The notes: generated by a model not told the origin, from the sequence alone. A DNA stretch of 64,000 nt from Caldilineaceae bacterium (GCA_022821545.1 JAJEDJ010000057.1:48442-112441); one strand, 5' to 3'; shown: positions 16,200-25,221, counted from the stretch's first letter. Program-made: numbers and translations.

Positions 16200-16757
16200 A
16201 TGAGTGATGAAAACAGAGTAACGGAAGCCGAAGCGAACTCTGAGGAACAACCGGCTGCCGAGACGCCCACGGGTGAAGATGGCCCCGTGCAGGAAGAAAG
16301 CGCGGAAGAGCGCGCGTCGCAGGCCGTTGCCGATACGGATGGAGAATCTGAGGCCGCAACGGCTGCGGAGCCGGAGGCTGAAGCGGTTGCTGAGGCTGAG
16401 GCAGCTACGGACAGCGCGGGCCCCGAGTCGGACGCTGGCGGCAGCCAACAAGAGCAGGCGGCCCCCACCATCAACCGTGTCGAGGGGCCGGCCATATTCA
16501 ACCGCGCCAAACAGGGCAATCAGCGCAGGAATCCCCGTCACGTCGGCAACGATGTGCGGATCGACGAGATCGACTACAAAAATGTGCAGGTTCTCAGCCG
16601 GTTTGTCGATAACTACGGGCGCATACACAACCGCCGCAAGACCCGCGTCACCGCCAAGATGCAGCGCAAAGTGACGAGGGCGATCAAGCGGGCCAGACAC
16701 CTGGCCTTGATGCCCTACACAGGCGAACATATCCGCATCACCGGCAGACGCGGTTGA
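16200..16757 (+). CDS. rpsR: 30S ribosomal protein S18 with long acidic N-terminal extension
   Basis: The last ~78 of 185 residues are bS18: DEIDYKNVQVLSRFVDNYG, NRRKTRVTAKMQRKVTRAI and KRARHLALMPYT, the RNA- and S6-binding core. The first ~105 residues are an Ala/Glu-rich low-complexity region not found in standard S18 (about 75-90 residues). The cysteines before the core that bind zinc in C+ S18 proteins are missing (NPRHVGNDVRID). The frame is continuous and an ATG with AAAGGAGC upstream fits 16200, so the extension looks genuinely translated. It is followed 7 bp later by the peptidylprolyl isomerase gene. Confidence 0.92.
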   Translation: MSDENRVTEAEANSEEQPAAETPTGEDGPVQEESAEERASQAVADTDGESEAATAAEPEAEAVAEAEAATDSAGPESDAGGSQQEQAAPTINRVEGPAIFNRAKQGNQRRNPRHVGNDVRIDEIDYKNVQVLSRFVDNYGRIHNRRKTRVTAKMQRKVTRAIKRARHLALMPYTGEHIRITGRRG

Positions 16758-16764
16758 TTGATTC

Positions 16765-18351
16765 ATGGCCAAGAAGCGCAGACGAAGAAGGCAGGAAGAA
16801 CAGCCGCAGGTCGAAAATCGGCGTGAGGTCCGCCTGCGCGCCCGCGAAAGGGAGCGCAACCTGCGGCTTACCGCAATCGTCGGCGGTATCGTCGGTATGG
16901 CGCTGCTGCTGGTCCTGTATGGCGTGGTCAATGAACTGATCATCAAGCCGAACAGCGTGCTGGCGCAGGTCGAAGACCAAAGAATCGTCACGCGAAACTT
17001 CTGGCAGCAGGCGCGCCTGCGCCAGAGCGAGCTGGAAAACCAGCGTCTGCGGCTTCAGTTGTTTGCCCAGCAGTTTGGGGATTCCAGCCTGTTCGCCTCC
17101 CAGATCGCGTCGATCAATGCGACGCTGGCCAGCCCTTTAACGCTTGGGACACAGGTCCTCAACGATATGATTGAGGGCGCTGTCCTGCAGATAAAGGCGC
17201 CGGAAGTGGGCGTGTCGGTGACCGATGAAGAGGTGGAAAAGACCCTGCGGGAAGAGGTGGCGCAAGCGCAAGGCGCGCTGACAGTGCCGCAGGCTACAGC
17301 CACCGCCGACACCGCCGCCGAAGCGACCGCCACCGCGGAAACCTTTACACCGACACCGCTGCCCTCACCGATGCCAACGCCGGAAGATGACGCCGACAGT
17401 GAGCCGGCCGCGGTTGCGGCCGGCGAGGCCTCTGAGACCTCGGAAGAGCCGCCCACACCGGAGCCGCCCACGATCCTGACCGATGCTTTGTACGAGGAAG
17501 GGCTGGGCACCCTGGAAAAGAATCTGCGCGAGAATTCCGGGATGAGCCTGGACAATTATCGCGAAGTTATCCGGGCGCGTCTGTTGCGCACCGAAATGTC
17601 CGAGACAATCAGCCAGGATCTGGTATCTACGACTGAAGAGCAGGTCCGGGTCCGTCATATCCTGATCTCCATCGACCCCGAGCCGGCTGCAGAAAGCGAA
17701 TCGCCGGCTGGTGAGACGCCTCCTCCCCTGCCTGGAAACACAGAGAAGGACGGTGAGAGCACCGTCGCGCCGGCAGTCGAGACGCCTCTACCCACGCCCG
17801 ACAGCAGCGACGAAAACGGCGAGAGCACCGTCGCGCCGGCCGCCGAAACAACGCCAGGGGACAGTGCAGAAGACGATGGGGTTGGCAACCCGCCCGCCCC
17901 GGAAACATGGAATCCTGACGCCAACGGCGATGGCCGTGTTGACGACGCCGAGGCGCTGGCATTTGCGCAAACGCTGCATCAACGTATTCTCGACGGCGAG
18001 GATTTCGCCGACCTGGCGCTCCGGTTCAGCAACGACCCGGGCAGCGGCACGCAGGGCGGAGATCTGGGCTGGGCCGGCCGCGGGCGCTACGTTCCAGAAT
18101 TTGAGGAAACGGCATTTTCGCTTGAAGTGGGGGAGATGAGCGCGCCGGTCAAGTCGACGTTCGGTTACCACATCATCGAAGTGCTGGAGCGGGACGATGA
18201 GCGGCCGAAGGAAGAGGCCAGCTTGCAGCAGGAGTACGCCGAGGCTTTCCAGACGTGGCTGCAGGAGCAGGTACTGTCGCTGAACATCGATCGCCCGGAC
18301 AATCTGGCCGCCATGTTGCCGCGCAATCTGGGGGATTCGGATGACCAGTAG
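16765..18351 (+). CDS. Membrane-anchored parvulin-type peptidylprolyl isomerase
   Basis: This 528-residue protein has a very basic start (KKRRRRRQ), one membrane segment at about 33-58, an extracytoplasmic helical region, then a parvulin (rotamase) domain, as in PrsA/SurA foldases. The parvulin strand VRVRHILISID (about 295) is separated from helix and core (LHQRILDGEDFADLALRFS, then GGDLGWAGRGRYVPEFEETAF and STFGYHIIEVLE) by a ~90-residue acidic/Pro/Thr insert. That insert contains a 22-residue tandem repeat (GESTVAPA twice) and a canonical EF-hand loop DANGDGRVDDAE near 384-395. It likely helps fold exported proteins. It is the third gene of the rpsF operon. Confidence 0.88.
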   Translation: MAKKRRRRRQEEQPQVENRREVRLRARERERNLRLTAIVGGIVGMALLLVLYGVVNELIIKPNSVLAQVEDQRIVTRNFWQQARLRQSELENQRLRLQLFAQQFGDSSLFASQIASINATLASPLTLGTQVLNDMIEGAVLQIKAPEVGVSVTDEEVEKTLREEVAQAQGALTVPQATATADTAAEATATAETFTPTPLPSPMPTPEDDADSEPAAVAAGEASETSEEPPTPEPPTILTDALYEEGLGTLEKNLRENSGMSLDNYREVIRARLLRTEMSETISQDLVSTTEEQVRVRHILISIDPEPAAESESPAGETPPPLPGNTEKDGESTVAPAVETPLPTPDSSDENGESTVAPAAETTPGDSAEDDGVGNPPAPETWNPDANGDGRVDDAEALAFAQTLHQRILDGEDFADLALRFSNDPGSGTQGGDLGWAGRGRYVPEFEETAFSLEVGEMSAPVKSTFGYHIIEVLERDDERPKEEASLQQEYAEAFQTWLQEQVLSLNIDRPDNLAAMLPRNLGDSDDQ

Positions 18352-18411
18352 GATCGGTCTGCAGCGTTAGGTTGTTTGCAATCAGGTTGTAACGACAGTC
18401 AGAGATATCAA

Positions 18412-18446
18412 GACGCCGGGCACAATGCTCGGCGTCTTTCTTTTTT
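18412..18446 (+). terminator. Rho-independent terminator of the rpsF operon
   Basis: An 11-bp stem (18412-18422 with 18426-18436, one G.U pair), a loop of three bases and the tail TTTCTTTTTT follow the peptidylprolyl isomerase gene. It stands between convergent operons. The minus-strand side has no T-run, so it works mainly for plus-strand transcripts. Confidence 0.9.
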
Positions 18447-18461
18447 GTGGAGTTACATTCT

Positions 18462-19241
18462 TCAGCGCGCCGCTTCTTGCGCGCCGGTCGCGAGGCAGGC
18501 GCGGATTTCGCTGATCAGCGCGCCGGCCTGGGGCCAGGTCAGCATCTCCAGGGTGCGCGGACGGGGCAGGTCAACGGAGATGGCGCCCTGCAATCTTCCG
18601 GGCTGCCCGCTCAGAACCAGCACACGATCGGCGAGGAAGACGGCCTCCTGGATGCTATGCGTGATCATCAGCGCAGTCTGCTTGCGGTCCCGGCAGAGGC
18701 GCAGGAGCTCCTGGTTGAGACGCTCGCGTGTCAACGCGTCGAGCGCGCCGAAGGGCTCATCCAGGAGGAGCAGCGCCGGACTCTGCAACAGCGCACGCGT
18801 AAGCGTGACGCGCTGGGCCATACCGCCGGAGAGTTGAGAGGGGTAGGCGTCGGCGAAAGCCTCCAGCCCCATCAGAGTAAGCGCCGCACCGGCCCGCTCC
18901 CGGTCGTACCCGTCGAGCGGCTTCTGAAGTTCGAGCGGGAGCAGAACGTTTTCCAAGGCTGTGCGCCAGGGCATCAGATTCGTGTTCTGGAAGACGAACC
19001 CGATCTCCGGCTGCGGGCCGCGTACGGGGATGCCTTTGAACTGCACCTCGCCTGCTGTGGGCGTCAACAGCCCGCCGAGAATGCGCAGGAGCGTCGACTT
19101 ACCGCTGCCGCTGTTGCCGACCACGCAGACAAACTCATGTTTCCGTAGAGAAAGGGAGACCTCTGCCAGCGCCGGCATGACGCGGTTGCGGCGGGGGTAG
19201 TTGTGGCTGACGTTCTGCGCCTGGAGTAGAGGATCCGTCAT
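18462..19241 (-). CDS. ABC transporter ATP-binding protein (riboflavin-type importer)
   Basis: This 259-residue ATPase of the nitrate/taurine/thiamine-precursor transporter group has Walker A GNSGSGKST (near 42-50), a Q-loop in GFVFQNTNLMPWR, signature LSGGMAQRV, Walker B LLLLDEPFGALD and switch His in MITHSIQEA. It energises the permease and binding protein encoded upstream. It is the last gene of the riboswitch-controlled operon; its start lies 73 bp after the binding-protein gene. A riboflavin substrate is inferred from the FMN riboswitch at the head of the operon, since the ATPase alone does not reveal it. Confidence 0.88.
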   Translation of the reverse strand: MTDPLLQAQNVSHNYPRRNRVMPALAEVSLSLRKHEFVCVVGNSGSGKSTLLRILGGLLTPTAGEVQFKGIPVRGPQPEIGFVFQNTNLMPWRTALENVLLPLELQKPLDGYDRERAGAALTLMGLEAFADAYPSQLSGGMAQRVTLTRALLQSPALLLLDEPFGALDALTRERLNQELLRLCRDRKQTALMITHSIQEAVFLADRVLVLSGQPGRLQGAISVDLPRPRTLEMLTWPQAGALISEIRACLATGAQEAAR

Positions 19242-19314
19242 CGTTTGTCAGGGACAGAGTTGCCGACGGCCGGTTGTGAAAGGCCGGCCGCAGGCCATGT
19301 CACCATTGGGAAAC

Positions 19315-20379
19315 TCACTGTATAAATTCGTTGGTGTACATCTCTTCCGGCTGGACGAGCCGGTCGACAAAGCCGATACGCAGCAGGAGTTCGGCCACGG
19401 TCTGCCATTCGGCATCGGTGGTGGCACCGGACTGCCCCTGCGGCCGCGGCTGCCAGAAAGGAAGCGAGGCGTCGAACACCAGCCGGTTGGCGGCTTCGTT
19501 TTCTCCTCCCGCTTCCGGCACAAAGTTCAACGCGATTGCGAAGGACTCGTCCGGATTGGCGAGGGTATAGGCGACCGACTCCTGCAGGGCGCGCACCATT
19601 GCTTCGACCAGATGCGGCTCCTCCTGCAGAGTGCGTTCGTTGGTGACGAGCCCGTTGGCGGGGATCTGCAGGTATTGATCAAGGGGGATTTGGACGGTTT
19701 CGATACCAGCGTTGCCGAGCACGACAGGGCCGTTGACGGCGTAGTCGACCGCCGCGTCCACAAGGTCCTCGCTCACGGCCGAGGCCTGGGTGAAGCCGAT
19801 GCTTTCCATCTGAATGTCGGCTTCGGTCAGCCCGGCCACGTCGAGGAGAGCCCGCAGCGCGATGTAGGTGGCGCCGAAGGGGCCTGGCACGCCGACGGTG
19901 CGGCCGGCCAGATCGGCCGGTTCGTGGATGCCGGCGCCGGCCTTGGCAAAAACGGTGACCGGATAGCTGGTATACCAGTTCAATACGTACCTGACCGGCA
20001 ACTCCTGCGCGCGTCCGAGCACGAGTTGGTCACCGCTGGCGATCATGAACTGAAGCTCGTCGGTCGCGACCAGCTTCAGATAGTCGTTTTCGAAGCCGTA
20101 GTCCAGCGAAAGTTCGACGCCTCTCTCGGCGAAAAAGCCCTTCTCGATGCCGACATAGAAGGGAGCGAACTGGACATTGGGGATGAAGCCGACGCCCAAC
20201 GTGATAGGGCGCAGGTTCTGCGGTTCGGCAGGCGCGGCCGGTGCAATGGGGGCGCACGCGGCCGCGGCGGCAATCAGGAGCGGCAGTAGAAGCGTTTTCA
20301 GCAGGTGGGACAAGCCTGCCGGGCGGGGCAAGGCAGAAATCGACGGCGCGGCAGGATGACGGTCAGTGAAGTGTTTCAT
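19315..20379 (-). CDS. ribY: ABC substrate-binding lipoprotein, predicted riboflavin-binding RibY
   Basis: This 354-residue NMT1/THI5-like binding protein has a signal peptide ending in a lipobox, with Cys42 after IAAAAA. The mature part starts with PITLGVGFIPNVQFAPFYVG and GIEKGFFAERGVELSLDYG, the family hallmark. The GVPGPFGATYIALRALLD segment forms the second lobe. Related proteins bind pyrimidine precursors, nitrate analogues or, in Chloroflexus RibY, riboflavin. Placement behind an FMN riboswitch supports riboflavin or another flavin. The start MKHFTD at 20379 has AGAGGA close upstream; a longer open frame to 20502 is not supported. Confidence 0.8.
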   Translation of the reverse strand: MKHFTDRHPAAPSISALPRPAGLSHLLKTLLLPLLIAAAAACAPIAPAAPAEPQNLRPITLGVGFIPNVQFAPFYVGIEKGFFAERGVELSLDYGFENDYLKLVATDELQFMIASGDQLVLGRAQELPVRYVLNWYTSYPVTVFAKAGAGIHEPADLAGRTVGVPGPFGATYIALRALLDVAGLTEADIQMESIGFTQASAVSEDLVDAAVDYAVNGPVVLGNAGIETVQIPLDQYLQIPANGLVTNERTLQEEPHLVEAMVRALQESVAYTLANPDESFAIALNFVPEAGGENEAANRLVFDASLPFWQPRPQGQSGATTDAEWQTVAELLLRIGFVDRLVQPEEMYTNEFIQ

Positions 20380-20432
20380 TCGTTCCTCTGAATATCTGAA
20401 AATTGGAGTTTTTCTCATGGAGGGAGCGCCTC

Positions 20433-21335
20433 TCAGTCGCCGTCCTTCAGGCCGAGCTGTTTCCAGCGCAAAAGGTAGTTTTCGAGCAGGGTGACACTCC
20501 AATACATTGCCTGAGCGAGCAGCACGATCATGAGCACGGCGACGAAGATCATGGGCGTGTCCAGTACGCCCCGGCCCAGGTTGATGAGGAATCCCAGCCC
20601 TACGTCGGCGCCGACGAACTCGCCCACAATCGCGCCGACGACGGCCAGGATGACGCTCAGCTTGAGGCCGGCGAAGATGACGGGCAGGGCGGCTGGCAGT
20701 TCCAGCTTCAGGAAGAGCTGACGGCGGCCGGCGCGCAGCGAGCGCATCAGCTCGCGCAGGTCCGGGTCTACGTTGCGGATGCCGACGACTGTGCTGACCA
20801 GGGTCGGAAAGAAGACCATGACGGTTGTGACCAGCACTTTGCTCAGCAGGCCGCTGCCAAACCAGATGACCAAGAGCGGGGCGATGGCGACAACCGGGAT
20901 GGTCTGGCTGGCGACGAGGTAGGGGGAGAGGATGCGGTCAAGGGTGCGGCTGCGTCCGAGCCAGTAGCCGAGGACGAAGGCCAGGGTGAGGCCGATCAGC
21001 AGGCCGGCGCCGACTTCAATGGCGGTGGCCCGGGAGTGGCGCAGCAGTGAGCCGTCGGCGGCCATCGAGAGCGCTTTCTGGATTACATGGCCTGGGCGGG
21101 GCAGGATGAAGACGGGATAGTCCTGCCAGCGGACAAGCGCCTCCCAGAGCAGCAGCGACGCACACAGTACGAACGGGAACGCGGCGAGCGCAGGATAGCG
21201 TGCCACCCAGTCGCCGACGCGACCGGCTTTGCGCTGGTCTTGAGGCGCCGTTGGTTCGATTGCGGGCGGCTTTCCCTGGTCTGTGCCGCCGTCAGCCGGC
21301 GCGCCGGGGAAGAGAATTGAACTGTCCTTCATCAT
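20433..21335 (-). CDS. ribX: ABC transporter permease, predicted riboflavin RibX
   Basis: This 300-residue inner-membrane permease is of the SsuC/TauC/ThiX group. A Pro/Gln-rich cytoplasmic N-terminus leads to about six membrane segments. The family segment YLVASQTIPVVAIAPLLVIWFG is followed by FFPTLVSTVVGIRNVDPDLRELMRSL and AGRRQLFLKLELPAALPVIFAG (EAA loop contacting the ATPase). It is the first gene after the FMN riboswitch and its terminator hairpin, so FMN should repress it. The start MMKDSS at 21335 is chosen because the longer open frame (to 21641) runs through the riboswitch leader. Chloroflexus RibX is the closest named relative I know. Confidence 0.8.
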   Translation of the reverse strand: MMKDSSILFPGAPADGGTDQGKPPAIEPTAPQDQRKAGRVGDWVARYPALAAFPFVLCASLLLWEALVRWQDYPVFILPRPGHVIQKALSMAADGSLLRHSRATAIEVGAGLLIGLTLAFVLGYWLGRSRTLDRILSPYLVASQTIPVVAIAPLLVIWFGSGLLSKVLVTTVMVFFPTLVSTVVGIRNVDPDLRELMRSLRAGRRQLFLKLELPAALPVIFAGLKLSVILAVVGAIVGEFVGADVGLGFLINLGRGVLDTPMIFVAVLMIVLLAQAMYWSVTLLENYLLRWKQLGLKDGD

Positions 21336-21347
21336 TCTGCTTTGCCT

Positions 21348-21388
21348 CAAAAAACAAGGGACCCGAAGCGGTAGATTGCTTCGGGTCC
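21348..21388 (-). terminator. Terminator hairpin of the FMN riboswitch expression platform
   Basis: On the minus strand GGACCCGAAGC (21388-21378) pairs perfectly with GCTTCGGGTCC (21369-21359), loop of 8, then a tail CTTGTTTTTT (21358-21349). It ends 13 bp before the ribX start codon, the expected place for premature termination when FMN binds the upstream aptamer. Confidence 0.85.
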
Positions 21389-21598
21389 TGAAAACAGCGC
21401 GGCCACGGCATTCTCCGCGTACGCCGAGAGCAGCCATGCGCAACGGCCGGCATGCGCGTACTCCGCGCGGAACGCGCACCCTTAAACAAAAAGACCCGAG
21501 ATACAGATATCGTACCCCGGGCGTTGCGCGCAGCGCCACTGCGAATAGCCAAAACGAACGGGAACAATACACGCAATGGCATTGCCCTCGCTCTTTGC

Positions 21599-21775
<177 letters not shown>

Positions 21776-21797
21776 AGGTTATGCGGTTGTTGGGGTT

Positions 21798-21827
21798 ATT
21801 ATGGCAGAGTGTCGGGGCGCGCGTCAA
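21798..21827 (-). promoter_or_regulatory. Promoter of the riboswitch-ribXY operon
   Basis: TTGACG (21827-21822) and CATAAT (21803-21798) lie 18 bp apart on the minus strand, each one base off consensus. Transcription would start about 15 bases before the riboswitch P1 stem, which fits an independent transcript rather than read-through from lysS. Confidence 0.7.
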
Positions 21828-21929
21828 ACTGCAGTTGTTGGTGGTCGGTGGTCAGAAACGGCACAAATTGTCAGGCACCGTTTGCGGGCCGAAGTGTTCC
21901 AATTCTTCAAGACGGCGGGGGTAGGCAGG

Positions 21930-23504
21930 TTAGGCGTCGGATGCGGGGAGGGCGATCCCGGCGGCAGGCTCTTGGGCTTGCGCGTCGGGGTCGGGCTGGG
22001 GGGTGTGGTCGATTTCGCGCAGGTGGGGGAAGAGGATGACCTCACGAATCGTGTCGCGGTTGGTGAGCAGCATGGTGAGGCGGTCGATGCCCATGCCAAA
22101 GCCGCCGGTGGGCGGCATGCCATAGCTGAGCGCTTCGACGTAGTCGATGTCGACGGGGTGCGCCTCTTCGTCGCCTTGCGCCGCGCGGTAGTTTTCGTCG
22201 AGGAAACGCTGCAGCTGGTCGATTGGATCGTTGAGCTCGGTGAACGCGTTGCACAGCTCCATGCCGGCGGCAAAGACTTCGAAGCGCTCAACCAGGCGCT
22301 CATTGTCCGGCATGCCTTTGGCGAGCGGGCTGACTTCGCGCGGGTAATCGACCAAAAAGGTCGGCTGAATCAGCTTGGGTTCGCAGAATTTGGAAAGAAG
22401 CTGGTCCACCAGCTGGCCCCAGTTGTCCTCGTCGGCGGCGTCGATGCCGCGGCTGCGCATCTCGGCGCGGAGACTGTCGGCATCGGCAAAACGCTCGTAG
22501 TCGATGCCGGATGCATCCAAGATGGCTTGGCGGAGGGGGAGGCGCGGCCAGGGCGGTGTGAAATCGATGGTGTGCTCCTGCCAGGTGACGAGCGGGCTGC
22601 CGGTCACATGTTCGGCGGTGAAGGCGACCATCTCCTGGGTGCGCCGCATGACGTCTTCGTAGTCGACGTAGGCCTCGTAGAACTCCAGCTGGGTAAATTC
22701 CGGATTGTGCTTGAAACTGACGCCTTCATTGCGGAAGTCGCGGCCGATCTCGTAGACTGCGGGAAAGCCGCCGACGATCAGCCGCTTCAGGTAAAGCTCG
22801 AAGCTGATGCGCAGATAGAGGTCCTGGTGGAGCTGGTTATGGTGTGTGACAAAGGGCTGTGCGGCGGCGCCGCCGTAGAGCGGTTGCAGGATCGGCGTCT
22901 CGACTTCGAGGAAGCCGGCGTCGTCGAGGTAGGTACGCAGAGCGCGCACGACCACGGCCCGGTCGCGGAACAAGGCGCGAGCATCTTCGTTGGCCAGCAG
23001 GTCCACATAGCGCCGCCGATAGCGAACTTCCGGATCGCGCACGCCGTGCCATTTATCGGGCATCGGTTTGAGGGCTTTGGCCAGGAAGGTGATCTCCTGG
23101 ACAGTGATGCTAAGCTCGCCGCTGCGGGTGACGGAGAGAGGGCCGCTGGCGCTGATGAAGTCGCCGAGGTCGATGAGGCGTTTCCAGACTTCGTTGTACC
23201 AGCTGTCGGGCAGGCTGTCGCGCTGGACGAAGAGCTGGATCTGCGCGCTGCCGTCGTCGAGGTCGGCGAAGCTGACCTTGCCCATCACGCGGATGCGCTT
23301 GAGGCGGCCGGCCACGGACACGACCGGCTGCTCTTCGGCGCTGTCGTCATAGAGGGCACGGGCTGCGGCGATCGTATGGGAGCGGTTCACGCGCGCCGGA
23401 TAGGGGTCGATCCCCCGTGCGCGCAGGGCATCCAGCTTCTGCAGGCGACTTTGTTCCTGATCGGTCAGGTTTTCCGGGTCGAACAGTTCGCTGGCGTCTC
23501 TCAA
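21930..23504 (-). CDS. lysS: Lysyl-tRNA synthetase, class II
   Basis: This 524-residue cytosolic enzyme charges tRNA-Lys. An OB-fold anticodon-binding domain at the N-terminus (VSVAGRLKRIRVMGKVSFADLDD) is followed by the class II catalytic core: motif 2 in EIGRDFRNEGVSFKHNPEF, TQLEFYEAY, and motif 3 in GFGMGIDRLTMLLTNRDTIR. No ATG fits; a TTG at 23504 with AGGAA about nine bases upstream is preferred, while a TTG at 23534 would add ten Gly/Ile/Thr residues of doubtful origin. It is 73 bp downstream of greA and probably co-transcribed with it. Confidence 0.93.
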   Translation of the reverse strand: MRDASELFDPENLTDQEQSRLQKLDALRARGIDPYPARVNRSHTIAAARALYDDSAEEQPVVSVAGRLKRIRVMGKVSFADLDDGSAQIQLFVQRDSLPDSWYNEVWKRLIDLGDFISASGPLSVTRSGELSITVQEITFLAKALKPMPDKWHGVRDPEVRYRRRYVDLLANEDARALFRDRAVVVRALRTYLDDAGFLEVETPILQPLYGGAAAQPFVTHHNQLHQDLYLRISFELYLKRLIVGGFPAVYEIGRDFRNEGVSFKHNPEFTQLEFYEAYVDYEDVMRRTQEMVAFTAEHVTGSPLVTWQEHTIDFTPPWPRLPLRQAILDASGIDYERFADADSLRAEMRSRGIDAADEDNWGQLVDQLLSKFCEPKLIQPTFLVDYPREVSPLAKGMPDNERLVERFEVFAAGMELCNAFTELNDPIDQLQRFLDENYRAAQGDEEAHPVDIDYVEALSYGMPPTGGFGMGIDRLTMLLTNRDTIREVILFPHLREIDHTPQPDPDAQAQEPAAGIALPASDA

Positions 23505-23576
23505 AGTACCTGTTCCTATACCTATTCCTGGCAAGTCGACCGGTATCGCGGCAGTCTAACGGGCAGAGGGGGCTGG

Positions 23577-24050
23577 TTATTCGACGCGGACGATCTCAAA
23601 CTCGATTTCGCCCGCCGGAGCATCGACGCGGACGACGTCTCCTGCCGTGCGGCCGAGCAGAGCCTTGCCGATAGGGCTTTCGTTGCTGATACGCCCGTTG
23701 CTCGGATCGGTTTCGGTCGAGCCGACGATGGTGTAGATCTCTTCGTCGTCGTAGCCGTTTTCTCTGACGACAACACTGCGCCCCAGGGCGACCTCGTCAT
23801 CGGGCGTCTGGGTATCGTCGATAATCTGGGCGTTGTGGATCTTGACCTTGAGCTCCCGGATGCGCCCTTCGACAAAGGCTTGCGCGTTTTTGGCTTCGTC
23901 ATAACCGGCATTTTCTCTCAGGTCGCCTTCGGCCTTGGCTTCGGCGATCTGCTGGGCAATCTGTTGCCGCCGCTCACCGACAAGATACTCCAGCTCCTCT
24001 TGCAGAGCGTCCAGGCCGCTTTGGGTCAGATAGACAGGGCTTTCACTCAT
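23577..24050 (-). CDS. greA: Transcription elongation factor GreA
   Basis: This 157-residue protein rescues backtracked RNA polymerase by stimulating RNA cleavage through its secondary channel. The N-terminal coiled coil includes LTQSGLDALQEELEYL and EGDLRENAGYDEAKNAQAF, where the acidic D and E at the tip act on the polymerase active site. The C-terminal FKBP-like domain ends ISNESPIGKALLGRTAGDVV, then EIEFEIVRVE. Length is standard. The start MSESPVYL at 24050 is chosen over an upstream in-frame codon. A strong promoter lies at 24197-24225. Confidence 0.95.
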   Translation of the reverse strand: MSESPVYLTQSGLDALQEELEYLVGERRQQIAQQIAEAKAEGDLRENAGYDEAKNAQAFVEGRIRELKVKIHNAQIIDDTQTPDDEVALGRSVVVRENGYDDEEIYTIVGSTETDPSNGRISNESPIGKALLGRTAGDVVRVDAPAGEIEFEIVRVE

Positions 24051-24196
24051 TATTCTTGCTCGCTGGCTGCGCGGAATCTTCCCTTGCGCAGATAAAGAGG
24101 ACGCGGTCAAGGGCGTGTGAATCTGCTGCCCTCAGCAGCGCCCCCTGGAAAGTAAACGCCGACCCGGATCGTCAGGTCGGCTCTCGATCTGATAAG

Positions 24197-24225
24197 ATTA
24201 TACCTGAATTTTGGGTAAATGCAAA
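24197..24225 (-). promoter_or_regulatory. Promoter of greA-lysS
   Basis: A perfect TATAAT -10 (24202-24197) and TTTGCA -35 (24225-24220), 17 bp apart on the minus strand, lie about 150 bp before greA. The remainder of the 346-bp gap to the methyltransferase gene (24051-24396) shows no gene. Confidence 0.7.
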
Positions 24226-24396
24226 CCAGTGGACAGTTGTTGTACAGTTCAAAGAGGGAGTGCTTTTCCAGATTCTTCGGAGGAAATCCTCTGGGATCCG
24301 TAGCCCGCTTCTCCGGAAAACCCCAAAATTGCGACACACCCGGTATCGGGAGGTCGCGGTGTACCTATCCACAAACCGATCCTACTACGCGACCGC

Positions 24397-25218
24397 ATGA
24401 ACTTTGATGCTTTCGCCCGTTTCTACGACGGCGATTACCGCGACTACAGAGATGACATTCCTCTCGTCCTGAAGACCGCGCGCGCGGCCGGCCGCGTTGT
24501 GCTGGAGTTTGGCTGCGGGACCGGCCGCGTGCTGCTGCCCCTGGCGGACGACGGCTGTCAGGTCATCGGAATCGACACAAGCGCGGCGCTGCTGGCAATT
24601 GCCCGCCGCAAGTTGGTGAAGCACGGCTATACGTCCAAGACAGAGCCAGGCAGCCCGGCGCCGGTACGATTGGTGCAGGCGGATATGACCCGTTTTCGTC
24701 TGGCGGAGAGGGAGATTGACTTCGTCTTTGTGGTCAGCAATACGTTGATGCACGTGACGACCCAGGCCGGGCAGCTGAAGGCGCTGCAGTGCGCACACCG
24801 GCATCTGCGTGTGGGCGGTCTGCTGCTGATCGACCTGTTCAACCCGGACGTAGCCTATCTGGAGGCGATCTCGGGCAATCAGGAGCTGGCGGACTGGTGG
24901 GAGGATGAGGAAAGCGGCGCGCAGGTGTTGAAGTGGTCAACCCGTTATGTGGACGCGGCCCGGCAGCTGCAGGAAACGGTCTTTGTGTACGAGGAAATAT
25001 TTCCCGACGGGCGCAACGAGCAGACGCGGCTTGCTTTTCCGTTGCGCTACTGGTGGCCTGACGAGGGGGCCCTGCTGCTGGAACAGGCAGGGTTTGCGGT
25101 GGATGAACTGTACGGCAACTTCGACGGCAGCCCTTATCGACCTGACAGCGAGCGCCTGATCTTCATCGCGCGGAAAAGGCCAGCGACTCGCGGCGTAGCA
25201 GGCCGCGAGTCGCTGTAG
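24397..25218 (+). CDS. SAM-dependent methyltransferase (class I)
   Basis: This 273-residue protein has the Rossmann-like methyltransferase fold. Motif I is VVLEFGCGTGRVLLPLA (near 30-46), the acidic ribose contact is GIDTS, motif II/post II shows VRLVQADMTRF, and motif IV is FVFVVSNTLMHV. The second half carries YWWPDEGALLLEQAGF, common in small-molecule methyltransferases of this broad family. The substrate is unknown. It sits alone on plus between two minus-strand operons, and its 3' end nearly meets nrdJ (3-bp gap, convergent). Confidence 0.85.
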   Translation: MNFDAFARFYDGDYRDYRDDIPLVLKTARAAGRVVLEFGCGTGRVLLPLADDGCQVIGIDTSAALLAIARRKLVKHGYTSKTEPGSPAPVRLVQADMTRFRLAEREIDFVFVVSNTLMHVTTQAGQLKALQCAHRHLRVGGLLLIDLFNPDVAYLEAISGNQELADWWEDEESGAQVLKWSTRYVDAARQLQETVFVYEEIFPDGRNEQTRLAFPLRYWWPDEGALLLEQAGFAVDELYGNFDGSPYRPDSERLIFIARKRPATRGVAGRESL

Positions 25219-25221
25219 GGG

